64,000 nt of DNA from JAHFUS01 sp035689115 (GCA_035689115.1 DASSMA010000066.1:32456-96455), one strand, 5' to 3'; positions 16,382 to 25,503 are shown, counted from the stretch's first letter. A program made the numbers and translations. Notes: generated from the letters alone by a model not told the origin.

Positions 16382-17466
16382 TCGATCACCACCACCGACC
16401 GCAGCACGTCGCCGCCGTGCATGCGCTCGAACGCCTTCTCCACGTGGCCGAGGCCGATGGTCTCGCTGACGAAGCCGTCGAGGTCGAAGCGGCCGCGGAG
16501 GTAGAGGTCGACGATGCGCGGGAAGTCGCGGGATGGCAGGCAGTCGCCGTACCACGACGACTTGAGGGCCCCGCCCCGGCTGAACAGGTCGATGAGCGGC
16601 AGCTCGAGGGTCATGTCGGGGGTCGGCACGCCCACCTGCACCAGGATGCCGGCCAGGTCGCGCATCGAGAACCCCTGGCGCCACGTGTCGGGCCGGCCGA
16701 CGGCCTCGATCACCACGTCGGCGCCGACGCCGTCGGTGAGCGCCCGCACGGCCGCCACCGGGTCGCCGGCCGTGGCGTCGACGGTGTCGGTGGCGCCGAA
16801 GCGGCGGGCCGCCTCCAGCTTCCGGGGGTCGATGTCGACGGCGATCACCTTGCGGGCGCCGGCGATTGACGCCCCGGCGACCGCCGCGTTCCCCACCCCG
16901 CCGCAGCCGATGACCGCCACCGTGTCGCCCAACGAGACGCCGCCGGTGTTCACCGCCGCCCCGAAGCCGGCCATCACGCCGCAGCCGATGAGGCCGGCGG
17001 CCTCTGGCCGGGCCCGGCGGTCGACCTTCACGCACTGGCCGGCGGCCACAAGGGTCTTGTCGCAGAAGGCGCCGATGCCGAGGGCTGGAGAGAGCGGGGT
17101 GCCGTCGAGCAGGGTCATGGGCTGGGCGGCGTTGCGGCTGGCGAAGCAGTACCACGGCCGGCCGCGCAGGCAGGAGCGGCACTCGCCGCACGGGGCCCGC
17201 CAGGCGATCACGACGTAGTCGCCGGCCTCGAGCCCGCTGACGTCGTCGCCGACCCGGTCCACCACGCCCGCCGCCTCGTGCCCGAGGAGGAACGGGAAGT
17301 CGTCGTTGATCCCGCCCTCCCGGTAGTGCAGGTCGGTGTGGCACACGCCGCAGGCCTGTACGGCCACCACCGCCTCGCCCGGTCCGGGGTCGGGGACGAC
17401 GATCGTCTCGACCGTGACCGGCTGCCCCTTGGCGGCGGCCACCACCCCTCGCACCCGCTCCGACAT
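16378..17466 (-). CDS. mscR: Zinc alcohol dehydrogenase, S-(hydroxymethyl)mycothiol dehydrogenase type
   Basis: 362-residue medium-chain dehydrogenase. Catalytic zinc ligands lie in ACGVCHTDLHY and LLGHEAAG. The structural zinc site is CGECRSCLRGRPWYC, and the NAD-binding turn is GCGGVGNAAVAGA. KSSWYGDCLPSRDFPRI near the C-terminus is the stretch by which I recognise the mycothiol-dependent formaldehyde dehydrogenase/MSNO reductase branch. It would oxidise the formaldehyde-mycothiol adduct to formate, which matches the nearby formate-related genes. A general alcohol dehydrogenase of the same subfamily remains possible. The stop codon is inside the hairpin at 16337-16381. Confidence 0.85.
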   Translation of the reverse strand: MSERVRGVVAAAKGQPVTVETIVVPDPGPGEAVVAVQACGVCHTDLHYREGGINDDFPFLLGHEAAGVVDRVGDDVSGLEAGDYVVIAWRAPCGECRSCLRGRPWYCFASRNAAQPMTLLDGTPLSPALGIGAFCDKTLVAAGQCVKVDRRARPEAAGLIGCGVMAGFGAAVNTGGVSLGDTVAVIGCGGVGNAAVAGASIAGARKVIAVDIDPRKLEAARRFGATDTVDATAGDPVAAVRALTDGVGADVVIEAVGRPDTWRQGFSMRDLAGILVQVGVPTPDMTLELPLIDLFSRGGALKSSWYGDCLPSRDFPRIVDLYLRGRFDLDGFVSETIGLGHVEKAFERMHGGDVLRSVVVID

Positions 17467-17528
17467 CGAAGCTCCTCTCGATCATCGGCGCATTTTCTGC
17501 GTCGAGGACTGTAGAATTTCGGAAGGCG

Positions 17529-18626
17529 ATGACCGAACTTAGGCGGGTTCCCAGGGCAGCGGCGGCCGGCGAGCCCGACGCGGAGCTGCGGGCCGCCCTC
17601 GCCGAGCCGATCCGGGACTGGCGCCTCCCCGGCCGCCTCACGGCCGCCGACGGCGCCGAGGCCGAAGTGCGCGGCGGCTGGAGCCAGACCCGTCGCTACA
17701 ACCGCCCCGCCGTGGTCGAGTGGGTGCGGCCGCTCACGTCGACGGGCACCGTGCACATCGGGCTTCGCACCGACGACGGCGAGCCGTTCGAGTTCGTGCC
17801 CGGCCAGTTCATCGGCGTGGAGCACCACGTCGAGGGCATCGGCTACGCCCGCAGCCCCTACTGCATCTTCTCCCCGCCCACCGACGACGGCCGCTTCGAG
17901 CTGCTGGTCCGGGTGGTGCGCAACGGCCCGGTCTCCCGCTACCTCGGGTCGTGCGTGCCGGGCGAGCGCATCGACTTCCGAGCGCCCACCGGGCACTCGA
18001 TGATCCCGAAGGACGACGACCGGCACCTGGTGCTCATGGCCACCGGCGTGGGCGTCAGCCCCTTCCACTCCCTGGCCCGGGTCCTCCTCGAGGGCGGCTG
18101 GGAGCGCGACATCACGCTCTACTGGGGCCTGCGGCTGGCCGACGACATCTGCCTGGTCGAGGAGTTCGCCGAGCTGGCCGCCCGCCATCCCAACTTCTCC
18201 TGGCACGTCACCCTGTCCCAGCCGCCGGCCGGCTGGACCGGGCTGCGGGGCCGCATCACCGAGTCGGTGCCGCCCCTCCTCACCACCCTCGGCGGCACCC
18301 GGTACGAGCTGTGCGGGAACGGGGCCATGTGCGAGGACATGGCGGCCGCCCTCTCCGACCAGGGTGTGGCCGACGACTACGTCTACGTCGAGCACTTCTT
18401 CAACAAGCGCCACGTGCCCAGCCGCGCCGTGCTCGACGAGATCAGCGCCCGCTTCGTGGCGTCCGACCTGTTCTCGCCCCTGGCCCACCAGGGCGCCCTG
18501 CCGTCGCTGTTCCACCTCGACTCGCCCCTCGGCGGCCGCAAAGGAAACGCCGACCCCACGGCGCCCACCGACGTCGGCCGGCGCATGCCCAAGGTGGTCG
18601 AGCGGGTCCGCTCGGCCAAGGACTGA
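17529..18626 (+). CDS. FAD/NAD(P)-dependent oxidoreductase of the ferredoxin reductase family
   Basis: 365 residues. The FAD domain spans about residues 50-150 with the RxY[ST]-type motif ARSPYCIFSPP, and PTGHSMIPKDDD closes it. The NAD(P) domain carries MATGVGVSPFHSL, ITLYWGLRLADDI and YELCGNGAMCEDM near the family's C-terminal cofactor site. A further 70-residue tail (ISARFVASDLFSP ... GGRKGNADP) has no recognised domain. There is no 2Fe-2S domain, so an external ferredoxin or flavodoxin is the likely partner. Divergent from mscR with 62 bp between starts; a TAGAAT at 17512-17517 could be its -10 box. Confidence 0.82.
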   Translation: MTELRRVPRAAAAGEPDAELRAALAEPIRDWRLPGRLTAADGAEAEVRGGWSQTRRYNRPAVVEWVRPLTSTGTVHIGLRTDDGEPFEFVPGQFIGVEHHVEGIGYARSPYCIFSPPTDDGRFELLVRVVRNGPVSRYLGSCVPGERIDFRAPTGHSMIPKDDDRHLVLMATGVGVSPFHSLARVLLEGGWERDITLYWGLRLADDICLVEEFAELAARHPNFSWHVTLSQPPAGWTGLRGRITESVPPLLTTLGGTRYELCGNGAMCEDMAAALSDQGVADDYVYVEHFFNKRHVPSRAVLDEISARFVASDLFSPLAHQGALPSLFHLDSPLGGRKGNADPTAPTDVGRRMPKVVERVRSAKD

Positions 18627-18629
18627 GCC

Positions 18630-20699
18630 TCACCGTCCCTGCACGGCGGCAGCGGGAATGCTGCTGCGGTCATCGGAGCGGCGGCGGACCGGCGCCGGTG
18701 CCGGCACGGCGTCGAGGCGCAGGTCGAGCCGGCGCAGGCCCTGGGCGTTGAGCGCCACCACGATGGTGGAGGCGCTCATCAGCACCGCCGCCACTGCGGG
18801 CGAGAGGCTGATCCCCGCCCACACCAGGGCGCCGGCCGCCACAGGGATGGCGGCCAGGTTGTAGCCGGCGCCCCACGCCAGGTTCTGGAGCATCTTGCGG
18901 TAGCTGGCCCGGGAGAGCCGGACCACGCCCGTGACGGCCCTCGGGTCCGACGACGCCAGCACCACGCCGGCCGACTCCACGGCCACGTCGGTGCCGGCGC
19001 CGATGGCGATACCGACGTCGGCCCGGGCGAGGGCGGGGGCGTCGTTGACGCCGTCGCCGACCATGGCGACCCGCAGGCCGCGCTCCTGGAGGGCGGCCAC
19101 CGCCGCATCCTTGTCCTCGGGCAGGACCTCGGCCAGCACCTCGTCGATACCCAGGTCGGCGGCCACCGCGTCGGCCACCTGGCGGGCGTCGCCGGTGATC
19201 ATGACGACCCGGATGCCCAGGCGGTGCAGGGCGTCGACGGCCTCGGCCGACTCGGGCCGCACCTCGTCCTCGAGGGCCAGGGCACCCACGACCGTGCCGT
19301 CCCGGACGACCCAGAGAACCGCAGCGCCCCGCTCCCGCCACCGCCCGGCGGCACCGGCCAGCCCTTCCGGCTCGGCCAGCCGGAGGTGCCGGAGCAGCGC
19401 CGGCCCGCCCACCGCCGCCGGCGCGCCGTCGACGGTGGCCTCGACGCCCCGGCCCGGAAGGGCCCGGAAGCCGGTGGCCCGCCCCGCCACGGCGCCGGCC
19501 GACCGGGCGTGCACGACCACCGCCCGCGCCAGCGGGTGCTCGGAGTCGGCCTCCACGGCGGCGGCGAGGGCCAGGACCGCCTCCTCGGACCATCCGTCGC
19601 CGGCGACTCCGGTGACGGCGTGCGCCCCCTTGGTGAGGGTGCCGGTCTTGTCGAACAGCACGGCGTCGACCGTCCGCATCCGCTCGAGGGCGAGGCGGTC
19701 CTTCACCAGGATCCCGGACCGGGCGGCGATGGAGGTGGAGATGCTGATGACCAGCGGGATGGCCAGCCCGAGGGCATGGGGGCAGGCGATCACCAGCACG
19801 GTGACGGTGCGCTCCACGGCCTCCGACGTGCGGCCGAGGAGAGCCCACGTCACGAAGGTGGCGGCGCCGGCGGCCAGCGCCACGTAGAACAGGGCGGCGG
19901 CGGCCCGGTCGGCCAGGGCCTGGGCCCGCGAGCCGGACGCCTGGGCCTCGGCCACCAGGCGCTGGATGCCGGCCAGGGCGGTGGCCTCGCCCACGGCGTC
20001 GACCTCGACCCGCAGGGAGGCGCCGGCGGCGACCGTGCCGGCCACCACGCGGTCGCCCGGGCTCTTCGGGACGGGACGGGACTCGCCGGTGATGGTGGAC
20101 TCGTCCACCTCGCCGTCCCCCTCCACCACCCGCCCGTCGGCGGGGACCCGGGCGCCGGGCCGCACGAGGACGACGTCGCCGACCCGCAGGTCGTGCAGCG
20201 GCACGACCTCGGTGCCACCGGGCGTGAGGCGCTCCGCCTCGTCGGGCAGCAGGGCGGCCAGCGCCTCGAGGGCGCCGCTGGCCTGGCCGAGGGCCCGCAT
20301 CTCCAGCCAGTGGCCGAGGAGCATGATCGTGACCAGGGTGGCCAGCTCCGGCCACAGGTCGACGTCGAGTAGCCCCAGGGTGGTGGCCAGCGACGCCCCG
20401 AACGCCACGAGCAGGCCGAGGGAGATCAGCAGCATCATCCCCGGCCGCCGCCGGCGGGCCTCGTCGAGGCCGCCGGCGAGGAAGACGGGGCCGCCCACGA
20501 GGAAGACGAGGGTCCCGAACACCGGGGGTACCCAACGCAGGGACTCGAAGCCGGGCGCCATCCAACCGGTCAGCGACGCCAGCATGTGGCTGTACGCGAC
20601 CACCGGCACGGTGAGGACGAGGGAGATCCAGAAGCGGCGGCGGAAGACCTCGGCGTGGTCGCCGTGGCCCCCGTGCTGCTGGTGCTGGCTGTGGTCCAT
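18630..20699 (-). CDS. copB: Copper-translocating P-type ATPase, CopB type
   Basis: 689-residue P1B-type ATPase exporting copper (or silver). The start ATG at 20697-20699 has GGAGG eight bases upstream. The N-terminus is short and histidine-rich (MDHSQHQQHGGHGDH) and has no heavy-metal-associated domain. The membrane metal site is CPH (VIACPHALGLAIPL), which marks the CopB/P1B-3 subgroup. Phosphorylation loop DKTGTLTKG, TGES, and hinge GDGVNDAPAL are all intact. It lies downstream of the Rrf2 gene on the same strand but is separated by a strong hairpin, so probably a separate unit. Confidence 0.95.
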   Translation of the reverse strand: MDHSQHQQHGGHGDHAEVFRRRFWISLVLTVPVVAYSHMLASLTGWMAPGFESLRWVPPVFGTLVFLVGGPVFLAGGLDEARRRRPGMMLLISLGLLVAFGASLATTLGLLDVDLWPELATLVTIMLLGHWLEMRALGQASGALEALAALLPDEAERLTPGGTEVVPLHDLRVGDVVLVRPGARVPADGRVVEGDGEVDESTITGESRPVPKSPGDRVVAGTVAAGASLRVEVDAVGEATALAGIQRLVAEAQASGSRAQALADRAAAALFYVALAAGAATFVTWALLGRTSEAVERTVTVLVIACPHALGLAIPLVISISTSIAARSGILVKDRLALERMRTVDAVLFDKTGTLTKGAHAVTGVAGDGWSEEAVLALAAAVEADSEHPLARAVVVHARSAGAVAGRATGFRALPGRGVEATVDGAPAAVGGPALLRHLRLAEPEGLAGAAGRWRERGAAVLWVVRDGTVVGALALEDEVRPESAEAVDALHRLGIRVVMITGDARQVADAVAADLGIDEVLAEVLPEDKDAAVAALQERGLRVAMVGDGVNDAPALARADVGIAIGAGTDVAVESAGVVLASSDPRAVTGVVRLSRASYRKMLQNLAWGAGYNLAAIPVAAGALVWAGISLSPAVAAVLMSASTIVVALNAQGLRRLDLRLDAVPAPAPVRRRSDDRSSIPAAAVQGR

Positions 20700-20740
20700 G
20701 GCTGCCTCCTCGACCGCTCCAACACCCACCTATTCCGTCA

Positions 20741-20781
20741 TGTCGCCGGAACGACACGGCGACCGTGTCGTTCCGGCGACA
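20741..20781. terminator. 41-bp perfect hairpin after the Rrf2 gene
   Basis: Arms TGTCGCCGGAACGACACGG (20741-20759) and its exact complement (20763-20781) enclose a 3-nt spacer. It lies seven bases beyond the stop of the leftward rrf2 gene and 42 bp before the copB start. Likely ends the sulfate operon. Same architecture as the 43-bp repeats and the hairpin at 16337. Confidence 0.8.
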
Positions 20782-20787
20782 TCAGTG

Positions 20788-21252
20788 TCAGGTGGTGGTG
20801 CGGCGGACCCAGGCGTCGGCCGCCTCGGTCAGCTTGTGGACGACCTCGGGGAGGTGGCCCCCGGCCACGTCGGCGATCGTGACCTGCTCGAGCACGGCCC
20901 GCAGGCTGGCCCTCGTGGCGACCCACACCTCCCGGAGGGAGGCGGCGGGGCCGGGATAGTCGAGGTCCTCCAGGGGGCCGCCCCGCACGTCGGCCAGCGG
21001 GCCCTCCACCGTGCGGACCACGTCGGCCACCGTGACCGACTCCGCCGGCACGGCCAGCCAGTAGCCGCCCACCGAGCCCCGCTGGCTGCCCACCATGCCG
21101 GCCCGGCGCAGGTCGGCCAGGATGTTCTCGAGGAAGTGCACGGGCACGCCCTGGCGAGTGGCGATGACGTCGCCCTTCACCGGCCCGTCGCCGGCGGCCG
21201 CCAGCTCGGCCAGCGCCCGCACCGCGTAGTCGACCCGCGCCGAGACCCGCAC
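20788..21252 (-). CDS. Rrf2 family transcriptional regulator, cysteine-free
   Basis: 154 residues from GTG 21250-21252. A winged-helix domain follows the family pattern: RVDYAVRALAELA, VPVHFLENILADLRRAGMV, RGSVGGYWLA, VTVADVVRTVEG. IscR-type members carry three cysteines for an Fe-S cluster; this protein has none, so it resembles CymR-like members that respond to sulfur metabolism through another route. As last gene of the sulfate uptake operon it is a good candidate to control cys genes. Candidate operators lie before sbp and before sir. Confidence 0.85.
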   Translation of the reverse strand: MRVSARVDYAVRALAELAAAGDGPVKGDVIATRQGVPVHFLENILADLRRAGMVGSQRGSVGGYWLAVPAESVTVADVVRTVEGPLADVRGGPLEDLDYPGPAASLREVWVATRASLRAVLEQVTIADVAGGHLPEVVHKLTEAADAWVRRTTT

Positions 21253-21281
21253 GGCCCCATCATGCCGGGGACGGCTGGGCA

Positions 21282-22250
21282 CTACCCAGCCGGTGCGGCG
21301 ACGGGCGCGGCGTCTGGGGCCACGGTGCGGACGTGGACGCCGGCCCCCGGGTGCAGGCCGAGGCGGTCGGCCTCGGCCCTGGTGAGCTGGACCCACAGGG
21401 GCTGGCCGCCGGCCTCCAGGTCGGCCCGGACCTCGAAGCCCAGGCGGGTGAGGCGGGCCACGGTGGCGGGCACCGTGCGGGCGTCGGGCGAGGCGAGCAG
21501 CTCCAGGTCGTGGGGGCGCACGAGGACGCCGCCGAGGCTGGTGACCGGCCCGAGGAAGCTCATCACGAACTCGCTGGCCGGCCGGTCGTACAGCTCGTCG
21601 GGCGATCCGATCTGCTCCACCACGCCGTTGTTGATCACGACGATCTCGTCGGCCACGTCCATGGCCTCCTCCTGGTCGTGGGTGACGAAGACGGTGGTGA
21701 CGTCGACCTCGTCGTGCAGCCGGCGCAGCCAGTCGCGCAGCTCCCGGCGGACCTGGGCGTCGAGGGCGCCGAAGGGCTCGTCGAGGAGCAGCACGTCGGG
21801 CTCCACGGCCAAGGCCCGGGCCAGGGCCATGCGCTGGCGCTGGCCCCCCGACAGCTGCGACGGCAGGCGGTCGGCGAACTGCTCGAGGTGCACCAGCTGG
21901 AGCAGCTCGTCGACCCGCCGGCGCACGACGTCCTTGGGGCGCTTGCGGATCTCCAGGCCGAAGGCCACGTTGCGGCGCACGCTCAGGTGCTTGAAGGCGG
22001 CGTAGTGCTGGAACACGAAACCCACGTTCCGGCGCTGGGGGGGCAGCCCGGTGGCGTCGGTGCCGGCGATCTCGACCGTGCCCTCGTCGGGCCGCTCCAG
22101 GCCGGCGATGACCCGCAGGAGCGTGGACTTGCCGCCGCCGCTGGGCCCGAGCAGGGCGGTGAGCGACCCGACCGGGATGTCCACCGACACGTCGTCGAGG
22201 GCGACGAAGGCGCCGAAGCGCTTGGTGACGTGGCTGACGCGGATGCTCAT
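21282..22250 (-). CDS. cysA: Sulfate/thiosulfate ABC transporter ATP-binding protein
   Basis: 322 residues. Walker A is LLGPSGGGKSTLL, the Q-loop is FVFQHYAAF, the signature is LSGGQRQRMALARAL, Walker B is LLLDEPFGALD, and the switch is VTHDQEEA. A C-terminal TOBE-like region (VLVRPHDLELLASPD, PLWVQLTRAEADRLGL) matches CysA. The start ATG overlaps the stop of cysW. It energises sulfate uptake through CysT/CysW. Confidence 0.95.
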   Translation of the reverse strand: MSIRVSHVTKRFGAFVALDDVSVDIPVGSLTALLGPSGGGKSTLLRVIAGLERPDEGTVEIAGTDATGLPPQRRNVGFVFQHYAAFKHLSVRRNVAFGLEIRKRPKDVVRRRVDELLQLVHLEQFADRLPSQLSGGQRQRMALARALAVEPDVLLLDEPFGALDAQVRRELRDWLRRLHDEVDVTTVFVTHDQEEAMDVADEIVVINNGVVEQIGSPDELYDRPASEFVMSFLGPVTSLGGVLVRPHDLELLASPDARTVPATVARLTRLGFEVRADLEAGGQPLWVQLTRAEADRLGLHPGAGVHVRTVAPDAAPVAAPAG

Positions 22251-23050
22251 GCTCTGGACTGCTCCCTGGATCGCAGGATGTTGACGACCACGAGGACCAC
22301 GATCGCCACCGACGCCAGCGCCACCGACACCGCGTAGGCGGTGGGCTGGTCGAAGTTCTGGAAGCTCTGGTCGACGACCAGCGTGGCCGTCTGCGTGCGG
22401 CCGACCAGCCGTCCGGACACGACGGCCACGGCCCCGAACTCGCCGAGGGCCCGGGCCAGGGTGAGCACCATCCCGTAGGCCAGCGCCCACCGGATGGCCG
22501 GGAGGGTGATGCGCCGGAAGGTCTGGACCGGGCCGGCGCCGAGCGTCCACGCCGCCTGCTCCTGCTCGGTGCCGATCTCAGCCAGCACCGGCGCCACCTC
22601 CCGCACCACCAGGGGCAGCGAGACGAACACGGTGGCCAGCACCATGCCCGGCACGGCGAAGATGATTTGCAGCCCATGGGTCTCCAGCCACCCGCCGATG
22701 GGCTCGAAGCGGCCGTAGACCAGGATCAGGGCCAGGCCCACCACCACCGGCGAGACGGCCAGCGGCAGGTCGACGGCGGCGTCGAGGGCCCGTCTGCCGG
22801 GGAAGCGCCCGCGCACGATGAGCAGGGCCACGCCCACGCCGAAGACGGTGTTGAGGGCGACCGTCCAGGCCGCCACCACCGCGGTGACCCGGAAGGCGTG
22901 GAGCACCGCCGGCCGGGTGAGGGCGTCGACCACCGGCCCGGCCCCGTGCTGGAAGGTGCGCCAGAACACCAGCCCCACCGGCAGCACGAGCAGGAACGTG
23001 AGGTAGACGAGGGCGACCACGCGGAGGGCCAGCGGCGACGACCTACGCAC
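22247..23050 (-). CDS. cysW: Sulfate ABC transporter permease CysW
   Basis: 267 residues with about six membrane helices. The binding-protein-dependent permease motif EAA---G is seen as EQAAWTLGAGPVQTFRRITLP, and ARALGEFGAVAVVSG is typical of sulfate and molybdate permeases. It overlaps cysT by eight bases and cysA by four, so the three are translated from one message. It forms the membrane channel together with CysT. Confidence 0.94.
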   Translation of the reverse strand: MRRSSPLALRVVALVYLTFLLVLPVGLVFWRTFQHGAGPVVDALTRPAVLHAFRVTAVVAAWTVALNTVFGVGVALLIVRGRFPGRRALDAAVDLPLAVSPVVVGLALILVYGRFEPIGGWLETHGLQIIFAVPGMVLATVFVSLPLVVREVAPVLAEIGTEQEQAAWTLGAGPVQTFRRITLPAIRWALAYGMVLTLARALGEFGAVAVVSGRLVGRTQTATLVVDQSFQNFDQPTAYAVSVALASVAIVVLVVVNILRSREQSRA

Positions 23051-23873
23051 GGCGGGCCGCCCACCGCTGGAGGGCCTCGAGCCCGGCCAGCACCACGACC
23101 GCCACGATCAGCAGCACGGTGGCCACCGCCGCCGCGCCGGTGGTGTTGTCGGTCTCGATCTGCCCGAAGATGTGGACGGCCGCGACCTGGGTGCGGAACG
23201 GCAGGTTGCCGGAGATGAGGACGGTGGATCCGAACTCGCTCATCGCCCGCGCGAACGCCAGGGCGGTGCCGGCCGAGATGGCCGGCAGCAGGTTCGGCAG
23301 CACGATGCGCCGGAACGTGGTGAGGCGCCCGGCCCCGAGGGACGCGGCGGCATCCTCCATGTCCCGGTCCAGCTCGAGCAGCACCGGCTGCACGGTGCGG
23401 ACGACGAACGGCAGGGTGACGAACAGCAGCGCCACCACCACGCCGGCGCGGGTGTAGGCGAGGCTGAGGCCCACCGGGCTCCCCGGCCCGTACAGGGCCA
23501 GCAGGACGAGGCCGGCGACGATGGTGGGCAGGGCGAAGGGCAGGTCGATCAGGGCCTCCACGACCCGCTGGCCGAAGAAGCGGTCGCGCACCAGCACCCA
23601 GGCGATGAGGGTGCCGAACACGACGTTCACCAGCGCCACCAGGGCCGAGGCACCCACGGTGAGGCGGATTGCCGCCGCCGCCTCCGGCGTGCTGACCGCC
23701 TCCCAGAACCGGCCGAGGCCCCCCTCCCCCGCCCGCCACACCACGGCGCCCAGCGGGAGCAACACCAGCAGGCTCAGCCACGTCGTGGCCAGACCGGCCC
23801 CGAGCAGCGTCCCGGAGCCGGCCCCGACCACGCGGGCGCGCCCCTCGGCGCGCCCGAGGACCGTGCTAGCCAA
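23043..23873 (-). CDS. cysT: Sulfate ABC transporter permease CysT
   Basis: 276 residues with six predicted helices after a polar N-terminus. The permease loop is MEDAAASLGAGRLTTFRRI, and ARAMSEFGSTVLISGN matches the CysT/CysU family. It pairs with CysW as the other half of the channel. It overlaps the stop of the binding-protein gene sbp by eight bases and starts at ATG 23871-23873. Confidence 0.94.
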   Translation of the reverse strand: MASTVLGRAEGRARVVGAGSGTLLGAGLATTWLSLLVLLPLGAVVWRAGEGGLGRFWEAVSTPEAAAAIRLTVGASALVALVNVVFGTLIAWVLVRDRFFGQRVVEALIDLPFALPTIVAGLVLLALYGPGSPVGLSLAYTRAGVVVALLFVTLPFVVRTVQPVLLELDRDMEDAAASLGAGRLTTFRRIVLPNLLPAISAGTALAFARAMSEFGSTVLISGNLPFRTQVAAVHIFGQIETDNTTGAAAVATVLLIVAVVVLAGLEALQRWAARRA

Positions 23874-24903
23874 CCGAGACCCCGACCTTGTGCTCGACGT
23901 CGGCCATCACGCTGCCGGCGGGGTCGAAGAACTTCTTGGTGACATCGGACCAGCCGCCGAAGTCGGCGATGGTGAACAGGCCGGACGGCTGCGGGAAGGC
24001 GTAGGGCGACTTGCCGGCCGGGGCGACCGGGCGGTAGCCGTTCTTGGCGAAGATGGCCTGGGCGGCGGGGCCCTGGAGGAAGTCGACGAAGGCCTTGGCC
24101 TGCTGCGGGTACTTCGACGACGACGTCACGGCCACCGGGTTCTCGATGAGGATGGTGTCGTCGGGCACCACGTAGTCGATGGGCTGGTGCTTCAGGTCCT
24201 TGGCGAAGATCGCCTCGTTCTCGTAGGCCAGCATCACGTCACCCTTGCCGGGGGGGCCCACGAAGGTCTGGAGGGCCTTGCGGGCGCTGTCGTCCTGCAC
24301 GGGGACGTTGGCGAACAGCTTCTCGAGGTAGGCGACGCCGGCCGCCTGGTCGGCGCCCTTGGCGCTGGCCGACCCGTAGGCGGCCATGACGTTCCACCGG
24401 GCGCCCCCCGACGTGAAGGGGTTCGGGGTGATGACCTCGACGCCGGGCTTCACCAGGTCGGCCCAGCCCTTGATGCCCTTCGGGTTGCCCTGCTTCACCA
24501 CGAGGGCCACGACCGAGTCGGTGACGATGCCCTTGTGCGGGCCGGCGTTCCAGTCGGGGGCCACCAGGCCGGCCTTCACCAGCCGGGTCATGTCGGGCTC
24601 GAGGGAGAAGGCCACCACGTCGGCCGCCAGCCCCGAGGCCACGGCCCGGCTCTGGTCGCCCGACCCGCCGAACGAGGTGGTGAAGGTGATGTTCTTGCCT
24701 TCGGGAGTCTTCTGGAACGCCTCGATGATCTGGGCGTACGCGTCCTGCGGCGTGGAGTAGGCGACGAGCGAGAGCTGGGCGGCGGGCAGCGCCGCTCCCG
24801 CACCCGAGGTGGGCGTCGAGCTGGCCTTGTCGGAGCTGCCGCCGCAGGCGGCCAGGGCGAGCAGGACGAGGGCCGCCAGCAGGGCCGTGACACGGGTTCG
24901 CAT
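23866..24903 (-). CDS. sbp: Sulfate-binding lipoprotein
   Basis: 345-residue solute-binding protein. Signal peptide with lipobox LLALAACGG at residues about 15-23 predicts a lipid-anchored protein on the outer face of the membrane. The family's ligand-binding segments are present: SFGGSGDQSRAVASGL, DVVAFSLEPDMTRL, NPFTSGGARWNVMAAYG, LAYENEAIFA. ATG 24901-24903 is chosen because it begins the signal peptide; the longer reading to 24969 adds residues without homology. First gene of the sbp-cysT-cysW-cysA-rrf2 operon. Confidence 0.94.
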   Translation of the reverse strand: MRTRVTALLAALVLLALAACGGSSDKASSTPTSGAGAALPAAQLSLVAYSTPQDAYAQIIEAFQKTPEGKNITFTTSFGGSGDQSRAVASGLAADVVAFSLEPDMTRLVKAGLVAPDWNAGPHKGIVTDSVVALVVKQGNPKGIKGWADLVKPGVEVITPNPFTSGGARWNVMAAYGSASAKGADQAAGVAYLEKLFANVPVQDDSARKALQTFVGPPGKGDVMLAYENEAIFAKDLKHQPIDYVVPDDTILIENPVAVTSSSKYPQQAKAFVDFLQGPAAQAIFAKNGYRPVAPAGKSPYAFPQPSGLFTIADFGGWSDVTKKFFDPAGSVMADVEHKVGVSVG

Positions 24904-24918
24904 TGCAGTTCGCCTTTC

Positions 24919-24938
24919 CAACTGATCCGGTTGAGAAA
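24919..24938. promoter_or_regulatory. Candidate operator before sbp
   Basis: CAACTGATCCGGTTG (24919-24933) has inverted CAAC/GTTG ends and runs into GTTGAGAAA (24930-24938). The same nine bases occur before sir at 25545-25553. Both precede sulfur-assimilation operons, so a common regulator, perhaps the Rrf2 protein of the same operon, may bind. A possible promoter TTGTCG - 18 nt - TACGGT lies just upstream on the minus strand. Confidence 0.4.
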
Positions 24939-24984
24939 GACCGTACCGCGTCGCCGCCCTTGTCGACAACTCCGATCCGTTAAC

Positions 24985-25503
24985 TCAGGTTTTGCAGCCC
25001 CCGCCGACGGTGAGCACCGAGCCGGGCCCGGCGCCCAACCGGGCGAGTCCGCCCTGGAGCACCTCGACCGCCAGCCGGTAGGGGGCGCCGGCGCCGTAGG
25101 TGGGGCACCCCTCCCGGTCCGCGCACGGCGCCATGTCGGTGGCCGTCACGAACCGGCCGTCGGCCGCGAACCAGGCGATGCTGAGCGGGACCGGCACGTC
25201 GCGCATGTAGAACTCGCCGGTCGTGTCGGCCGGGAAGCGGAAGACCATGGCGTCGTAGCCCGCCAGGTCCCGCCGGCCCATGAGCCCCTGGGCCCGCTGC
25301 CGCGGCGTGTCGGCCAGCAGGGCGCAGAACTGGGCCGCCGTCCCCCGGTCCGCGGGGCGGATCCGGAAGGCGACCTCGCCGAAGCCGAGGGACGCCGCAT
25401 CGCGGGCGGGGGTCGTGGTGGTGGTCGGCGTGGCCGGCGGCTTCCCGCCGGAGCAGGCGGCGAGCAGGACCGCCGCGAGGGCGACCGCCGCGGCCCGGGT
25501 CAC
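24985..25503 (-). CDS. DUF192 lipoprotein
   Basis: 172 residues. The N-terminal lipobox (VLLAACSGG) indicates a lipoprotein; a Pro/Thr-rich linker follows. The DUF192 core is clear: LLADTPRQRAQGLMGRRDL, DAMVFRFPADTTGEFYMRDV, PLSIAWFAADGRFV, and a late PYRLAVEVLQGG. The biochemical role of the family is not established. It is divergent from sir, sharing the 113-bp control region, and its end lies 81 bp from the sbp start. It is not obviously part of sulfur metabolism. Confidence 0.88.
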   Translation of the reverse strand: MTRAAAVALAAVLLAACSGGKPPATPTTTTTPARDAASLGFGEVAFRIRPADRGTAAQFCALLADTPRQRAQGLMGRRDLAGYDAMVFRFPADTTGEFYMRDVPVPLSIAWFAADGRFVTATDMAPCADREGCPTYGAGAPYRLAVEVLQGGLARLGAGPGSVLTVGGGCKT

